The notes beneath the pieces are model-generated. The model made no database searches, was not told the DNA's origin, and saw only the letters and a list, made by a program, of their open reading frames with translations. Positions 22,162 through 25,938 of a stretch of DNA of 25,938 bases are shown here, piece after piece. The stretch comes from an uncultured Cytophagaceae bacterium (GTDB taxonomy: Bacteria > Bacteroidota > Bacteroidia > Cytophagales > Spirosomataceae), in assembly GCA_903837305.1 (NCBI GenBank), contig CAILUB010000028.1:1-25938 (forward strand), read 5' to 3'. Numbering within the stretch: the first letter of the stretch is position 1; each line of letters starts with the position of its first letter. A program made the position numbers and the translations under genes.

Positions 22162-23061
22162 ATGAAAAATCAATTTATTAAAGCCTTCATTTACAGCTTT
22201 TTATGCGTCGCATTTTTTCAAGTTTCCGCACAAGGCCCTAAGGTATTAGTCGTAACAGCACACCCAGATGATGAAACGGGTTTCTCAGTTAGCGTATTTA
22301 AAATCACCCATGAGTTAAAAGGAACAGTGGACATGGCGGTGATGACAGATGGGGGCGGCGGATTTGCGGATTCACAATTAGGCGCCATGTATTATGGATT
22401 AAACTTAACGGATTCTGTAACCGCTAGAAACCACCTGCCTTTAATTCGTAAACAAGAAATTCTGGATGCCGCAAAGATCATGGGTATGCGGAATATCTAT
22501 TTTATGGAACAGCCTGATGACTGGTATACGACGGATCCAACACCCTATATTTCGGGTAAAAACTGGAATATTCCACACGTACAAAGCCGAATGGACAATC
22601 TATTAAAAGACCAAAACTATGATTTTGTCATCACCATGTTGCCTCATGCTGGTCAACACGGTCATCATAAAACAGCGGTATTAATGGGTCTAAGAGCAGT
22701 GCAGCGTTTCAAAGGGCCTAAGAAGCCTATTATCATCGCAGGTAGTCCCATGAATCTCAATGCTAAACCAGTCGAATTTACCGAATTAGCTGGATTTCCG
22801 GAGACAAAAATAAAGCCAGGAACACCCACATTTACGTTGAACCGCGCCTTCCGATTTAAGGAGAACGATAAGTTAAGTTATAAAATCGTAGCTGACTGGG
22901 TGATCTCAGTGTACAAATCTCAGGGGGCTATTCAAGAAGGCGCGATTCACAAAACCGATTTAGAGACCTACCGTTACTTCGATATAAATGATGCTGCGGG
23001 TGTTACTAAGGTCGAAAAGCTGTTTGCCGATTTAGCGAAATCAGGATTTCCTGCACCGTAA
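22162..23061 (+). CDS. Exported PIG-L/LmbE family deacetylase
   Basis: 299 residues from ATG 22162. An in-frame ATG at 22015 would place 49 residues before a clean signal peptide (MKNQFIKAFIYSFLCVAFFQVSAQ) and overlap the cupin gene, so it was rejected. The zinc-site motif AHPDDE is at residues 33-38, TDGGGG follows, and PHAGQHGHHKTA (about 161-172) supplies the remaining His. The family (PF02585) removes acetyl groups from N-acetylated sugars such as GlcNAc-linked compounds. With its export signal it probably acts in the periplasm or outside; the substrate is unknown. Single-gene unit ended by the hairpin at 23098. Confidence 0.88.
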   Translation: MKNQFIKAFIYSFLCVAFFQVSAQGPKVLVVTAHPDDETGFSVSVFKITHELKGTVDMAVMTDGGGGFADSQLGAMYYGLNLTDSVTARNHLPLIRKQEILDAAKIMGMRNIYFMEQPDDWYTTDPTPYISGKNWNIPHVQSRMDNLLKDQNYDFVITMLPHAGQHGHHKTAVLMGLRAVQRFKGPKKPIIIAGSPMNLNAKPVEFTELAGFPETKIKPGTPTFTLNRAFRFKENDKLSYKIVADWVISVYKSQGAIQEGAIHKTDLETYRYFDINDAAGVTKVEKLFADLAKSGFPAP

Positions 23062-23097
23062 AAAGGCACCGTGAAATAGTGCCGTAATATTGCTATA

Positions 23098-23126
23098 AAA
23101 AAAGCCGGGTTGTGATGCCCGGCTTT
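23098..23126. terminator. Bidirectional intrinsic terminator
   Basis: AAAGCCGGG (23101-23109) and CCCGGCTTT (23118-23126) form a 9-bp GC-rich stem with an 8-nt loop, with an A-run before and TCTTTATTT after. It lies between the convergent PIG-L and serine hydrolase genes. A smaller GGCAC/GTGCC hairpin at 23065-23083 precedes it. Confidence 0.85.
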
Positions 23127-23132
23127 CTTTAT

Positions 23133-24353
23133 TTAATCTGCCAAAGTCTGGTAGACCATTTGGCGTAAACTAGTATGGTATTCCCAAGTGAAATTACTCT
23201 CTTGAGTCATAAATAAGGCGATTAACTTCTCTTTTGGATCGATAAAGAAATGCGTGTTATTTGCTCCACCCCAATAGAACAATCCTTTTGATGCTGGCGT
23301 TTTCGTCGCTGGTCCATCGGTTACTACCGCGAAGCCTAGGCCCCATTCGGTTCCTGGAGTTTGGAATAAATCACCTGTGTGATTAGAGGTCATTAATTCT
23401 ACCGTCTTGCGGCTTAAGTATTGCTTTCCTTTATAGGTTCCTCCTGCAAGCATCATTTGGCAAAAAATGGCATAATCTGCAGCCGTAGAAAACAAGCCAT
23501 TCACGCCACTCCAAACTGTGACGTTTTCAAAAGGAGGCTGATTCGCTGCTACAGAAATCGATCCATTTTTACCCTTCGTATGTAAAGAAACAATTTTAGA
23601 TTGTTCTTCTTTAGGTACATTATACCCGGTATGTTTCATCTCTAAAGGCTCAAATAAGCGGGACTTCAAAAAATCATTCACACTCATTCCAGTGAATTTT
23701 TCTATCAAAACGCAAAGCACGTCAGGGCCAGCGCTATAGTTCCATTCCGTTCCTGGTTGAGCCAATAAAGGAAATTTGGTCATAATAGCTACGCGCTCTT
23801 GAATCGTTTTGAAACCTGGATTGAAATAGGCATTTCTGAATCTATTCTGGACAGGATTTTGCTCTAAACCGTGCGTCAATCCCCCGCTATGACTTAATAA
23901 TTGGGTGATGGTGATTTGCGACTTTAACGAATCTGTAGGTGCATTTGCATCATTATGTATGCTTCGTGCGACGCGCATATTTTTAAATTCGGGTAAGTAT
24001 TTCGAAACCGGATCGCTTAATTTAAAATACCCTTCTTCATATAGCATCATAAATGCAGTAGATATGATGGGCTTCGTCATTGACTGGATATAGAATAAGT
24101 CATCCGTCGTCATGGGTGTTTTTGTGGCTACATTTTTATATCCTAAAGCCCCTTGATGTACCACCTGGCCATTGTGAATGATCATCGTTACCGCGCCGGG
24201 AATATTCCCTTTTTCCATTTCAGATTGAACAAATTTTTCTAATCGTTTAACTCGGTCTAGATTGATCCCGGCAACGATTTTAGGTGCTTGCGCACTAATT
24301 TCGCCTACAAATAAAAGGCTGAAGAGAACGAGAAGTAGTTTAGTAAGTTTCAT
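23133..24353 (-). CDS. Exported serine hydrolase (beta-lactamase/esterase class C-like)
   Basis: 406 residues from ATG at 24353. A longer frame from 24419 lacks a signal peptide at its start and runs into the upstream gene, so it was rejected. Signal peptide MKLTKLLLVLFSLLFVGEISAQ. The catalytic S91-M-T-K94 (SxxK) and Tyr206 in WNYSAGPD match the PF00144 family, along with LLSHSGGLTHG, LFEPLEMKHTGYNV, GLFSTAADYAIFCQMML and WGLGFAV. Members are esterases, D-aminopeptidases or penicillin-binding-like enzymes; resistance activity cannot be assumed. It follows the Ig-fused esterase by 10 nt, so the two form an operon. Confidence 0.9.
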   Translation of the reverse strand: MKLTKLLLVLFSLLFVGEISAQAPKIVAGINLDRVKRLEKFVQSEMEKGNIPGAVTMIIHNGQVVHQGALGYKNVATKTPMTTDDLFYIQSMTKPIISTAFMMLYEEGYFKLSDPVSKYLPEFKNMRVARSIHNDANAPTDSLKSQITITQLLSHSGGLTHGLEQNPVQNRFRNAYFNPGFKTIQERVAIMTKFPLLAQPGTEWNYSAGPDVLCVLIEKFTGMSVNDFLKSRLFEPLEMKHTGYNVPKEEQSKIVSLHTKGKNGSISVAANQPPFENVTVWSGVNGLFSTAADYAIFCQMMLAGGTYKGKQYLSRKTVELMTSNHTGDLFQTPGTEWGLGFAVVTDGPATKTPASKGLFYWGGANNTHFFIDPKEKLIALFMTQESNFTWEYHTSLRQMVYQTLAD

Positions 24354-24363
24354 ATTTTTTCGA

Positions 24364-25626
24364 TTATTTTCCTTTTTTCTGCGCCGCCATCCATTCCATG
24401 ATGGTGACAGGCTTTCCATTTATGCGAACAGGAGAACCATCCAGGTCTGTTCTTGGTAGGTTTTCGTGGAGATAAACCCACGACCAATGGCCGTTGTATT
24501 CAAAACTTTTACCACCATAGAAATTCGTGATGTCATTCACGTGATCGTAATAAGTGAAGTGTACATTTTTAGCACCTGCCTTGCGTAAACGGTCAAATAC
24601 AGGCACAACCGTAATGTCAGGGATGGTGGTTCTGTCATCTTTAGAATGCACGAACCAAATAGGCACATTCTTAATCTTTTGAATATCACTTTCAGGGATG
24701 TATTCTGATTTATAGGCCAAAGCGCTAATGTAGCCCGCTGCAAAATAATCAGGATGTAAGAAGATCAATTTCAAGGCCATGTAGCCTCCATTTGAACAAC
24801 CTCCCACATAAATGCGGCTAGGGTCGATGCCTGGATTTGCTTTGACATAATCCTTAATTAAGGCCATCAAACCTTCATTGTAAATATCATTATCTTTTCC
24901 TTGCGTTCCCACTCCTTGTGCATTGTGCATCCAGGCGCCTGGGCATTGCGGGGATAAGACGTAGGCTCCTTCAAAAATCGATTGGATACCTTCTGCGGCG
25001 TAGTTTGCTGCTTTATTTCCTAAAAGAGGGACCGTGGGGTCCGTCCCACCTTCGCCACCCCCATGAAGCCAGATAATTAAAGGTGCTTTGTCCTTCTTCA
25101 CTTTAGGTGTAAAGCTCGCGTAGGACATGGTTAACTTTTCACTATAGGTGTATTTGCCAGTCAGGTCAAATTGATCAATCATGGGCATAATTTTGCCCGT
25201 TGACGTATCCCATACATTTCCCGTTTTAGGCTGTACAATCGTTAAGGAATAATCTACCCAAACATTTCCTTTACTTCTTAGGTATTGAAAAGGGGAGCTA
25301 ATAGGTAGCTGAGGTCCTACCGATAAAACAAGCGTGATGTTTTTACCGGTCTTCACCTTTTCACCTTTTTCATCCGAAACATAGGCGCTTACAATATCTC
25401 GCTTATTCTCTTGATCTGAAATCGGACCAGTGCTCAATTTTCGGCTAGCATAAACGGTAAATTCTGACGCATTCACTTTAGAAGTAGTGTCGTTAAGAGA
25501 CAAAATGACTTTGTTTACACCGGCACCCCAGTCGAATCCTTCGACGACGATTTTATAGGTGCCGGATGGTTTTGCTAGTGCGCTGTAAGTAATCAGCGAG
25601 AGCAATAATAGGATGATTTTTTTCAT
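24364..25626 (-). CDS. Exported esterase with N-terminal Ig-like domain
   Basis: 420 residues. Signal peptide MKKIILLLLSLITYSALA. Residues about 20-135 resemble the Ig-like domain of EstA-type esterases (YKIVVEGFDWGAGVNKVILSLN). Residues about 155-420 are an alpha/beta hydrolase of the feruloyl-esterase / PHB-depolymerase-like group: LIIWLHGGGEGG, YVLSPQCPGAW, nucleophile Ser278 in VGGCSNGGYM, an Asp in HSKDDRTT (330-331) and a His near 380 (EYNGHWSWVYLHENLP). It probably cleaves esters outside the cytoplasm. It is the first gene of a two-gene operon with the serine hydrolase. No convincing promoter box was found upstream. Confidence 0.88.
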   Translation of the reverse strand: MKKIILLLLSLITYSALAKPSGTYKIVVEGFDWGAGVNKVILSLNDTTSKVNASEFTVYASRKLSTGPISDQENKRDIVSAYVSDEKGEKVKTGKNITLVLSVGPQLPISSPFQYLRSKGNVWVDYSLTIVQPKTGNVWDTSTGKIMPMIDQFDLTGKYTYSEKLTMSYASFTPKVKKDKAPLIIWLHGGGEGGTDPTVPLLGNKAANYAAEGIQSIFEGAYVLSPQCPGAWMHNAQGVGTQGKDNDIYNEGLMALIKDYVKANPGIDPSRIYVGGCSNGGYMALKLIFLHPDYFAAGYISALAYKSEYIPESDIQKIKNVPIWFVHSKDDRTTIPDITVVPVFDRLRKAGAKNVHFTYYDHVNDITNFYGGKSFEYNGHWSWVYLHENLPRTDLDGSPVRINGKPVTIMEWMAAQKKGK

Positions 25627-25673
25627 AGGTTTATAGGATAATAAAGGTTCTAAGCTAGCTAATTTTTTGGCAT

Positions 25674-25712
25674 AAAAAAAGGGGATGATCGATGACCACC
25701 CCCTTCCTTTTA
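25674..25712 (-). terminator. Intrinsic terminator of the rhodopsin gene
   Basis: Read on the minus strand, AAGGGG pairs with CCCCTT across a 14-15 nt interior that contains an ATCGAT palindrome, and a run of seven or more T follows (complement of 25674-25680). It starts about 10 bp after the rhodopsin stop. Confidence 0.75.
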
Positions 25713-25722
25713 GAAATATAAA

Positions 25723-25938
25723 TTATTTCGCTTCTGCAGCTGTTGCTCCTTTTGCAATAGAGTAAACAACTAAACCGAAACCAATTTTATTTACAGCATC
25801 AGCAATGTTGTATGCTAAGTCAATGTTTCCAGCGAATCCTGATAACAAGTTACCTGGTAACATCATGTAGCCGATTGGATAGATTGCCCAACCTACTAAT
25901 GTGAACCAACGCATTACTTTGAAACCTGATTGAACCTC
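25723..25938 (-). CDS. Microbial rhodopsin (proton-pump type), C-terminal fragment
   Basis: The frame is open to the window edge; 71 residues are visible, and the internal ATG at 25914 is not the start. FKVMRWFTLVGWAIYPIGYM is the sixth helix with the conserved Trp, Tyr and Pro of the retinal pocket. NIDLAYNIADAVNKIGFGLVVYSIAK is the seventh helix, where the Lys of DAVNK binds retinal as a Schiff base. The pattern fits proteorhodopsin-like or xanthorhodopsin-like light-driven ion pumps of Bacteroidota. The third-helix residues that decide ion type and colour are outside the window. A terminator follows, so it is the last gene of its unit. Confidence 0.9.
   Translation of the reverse strand, partial: EVQSGFKVMRWFTLVGWAIYPIGYMMLPGNLLSGFAGNIDLAYNIADAVNKIGFGLVVYSIAKGATAAEAK

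Noticed and set aside
23133..24353. Antibiotic-resistance beta-lactamase
   Set aside because: The SxxK/Tyr pattern is shared with many esterases and peptidases, and nothing in the sequence points specifically to beta-lactam hydrolysis.
24354..24419. N-terminal 22-residue extension of the serine hydrolase
   Set aside because: It reads through the end of the upstream esterase gene and delays a clean signal peptide.

Overview
The window reads as a chromosomal segment of a Bacteroidota bacterium, probably a Cytophagales-type aquatic member. The evidence is the family content: two outer-membrane beta-barrel receptors of the Bacteroidota-specific type, a DUF5777 barrel, a DUF4956 protein, a DUF1569 protein, a microbial rhodopsin, many MKK-type signal peptides ending in AQ, and promoter-like TAnnTTTG boxes. 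The genus cannot be fixed from the sequence alone. There is no phage, transposase, CRISPR array, tRNA or rRNA, and no gene-free stretch longer than 300 bases.

Layout. (1) 1-3975, minus: the N-terminal 1325 residues of a giant secreted protein made of putative-Ig (He_PIG-like) repeats, cut by the window edge. (2) 4201-6792, minus: a tightly overlapping four-gene envelope redox operon, in transcription order Rieske-type lipoprotein, DUF5777 barrel, YceI-like protein and cytochrome c-like lipoprotein. (3) 6926-9629, plus: DUF4956 membrane protein overlapping a plug-and-barrel outer-membrane receptor. (4) 9846-12275, minus: a second, complete receptor convergent with the first. The 200 bp between them holds a perfect 27-bp hairpin, a purine-rich heptamer repeat and an 80-bp inverted repeat. 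(5) 12457-13851, minus: a cytochrome c / PQQ sugar dehydrogenase fusion, whose stop codon begins a second heptamer-repeat element. (6) 13929-19127, plus: exported M14 peptidase, alpha/beta hydrolase and type-B carboxylesterase. (7) 19164-20558: a small HMA metal-binding protein divergent from a flavin reductase-like gene and a DUF1569 gene, with a CRP/FNR-like palindrome between the divergent genes. (8) 20533-22091, minus: an HI0933-like flavoprotein and a KdgF-like cupin. (9) 22162-23061, plus: an exported PIG-L/LmbE deacetylase. (10) 23133-25626, minus: an exported serine hydrolase and an Ig-fused esterase. (11) 25723-end, minus: the C-terminus of a proton-pump-type rhodopsin with its retinal lysine.

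The genes describe a cell that invests in envelope functions: surface adhesion, receptor-mediated uptake, periplasmic oxidation of sugars and passage of electrons through c-type cytochromes and Rieske centres, secreted hydrolysis of peptides and esters, and light energy capture. No single obviously novel defence or mobile system is present. The least explained signals are the heptamer-repeat elements and hairpins at gene ends around 9598-9848 and 12362-12459, the two-domain cysteine periodicity in the giant Ig protein, and the Rieske-DUF5777-YceI-cytochrome operon.
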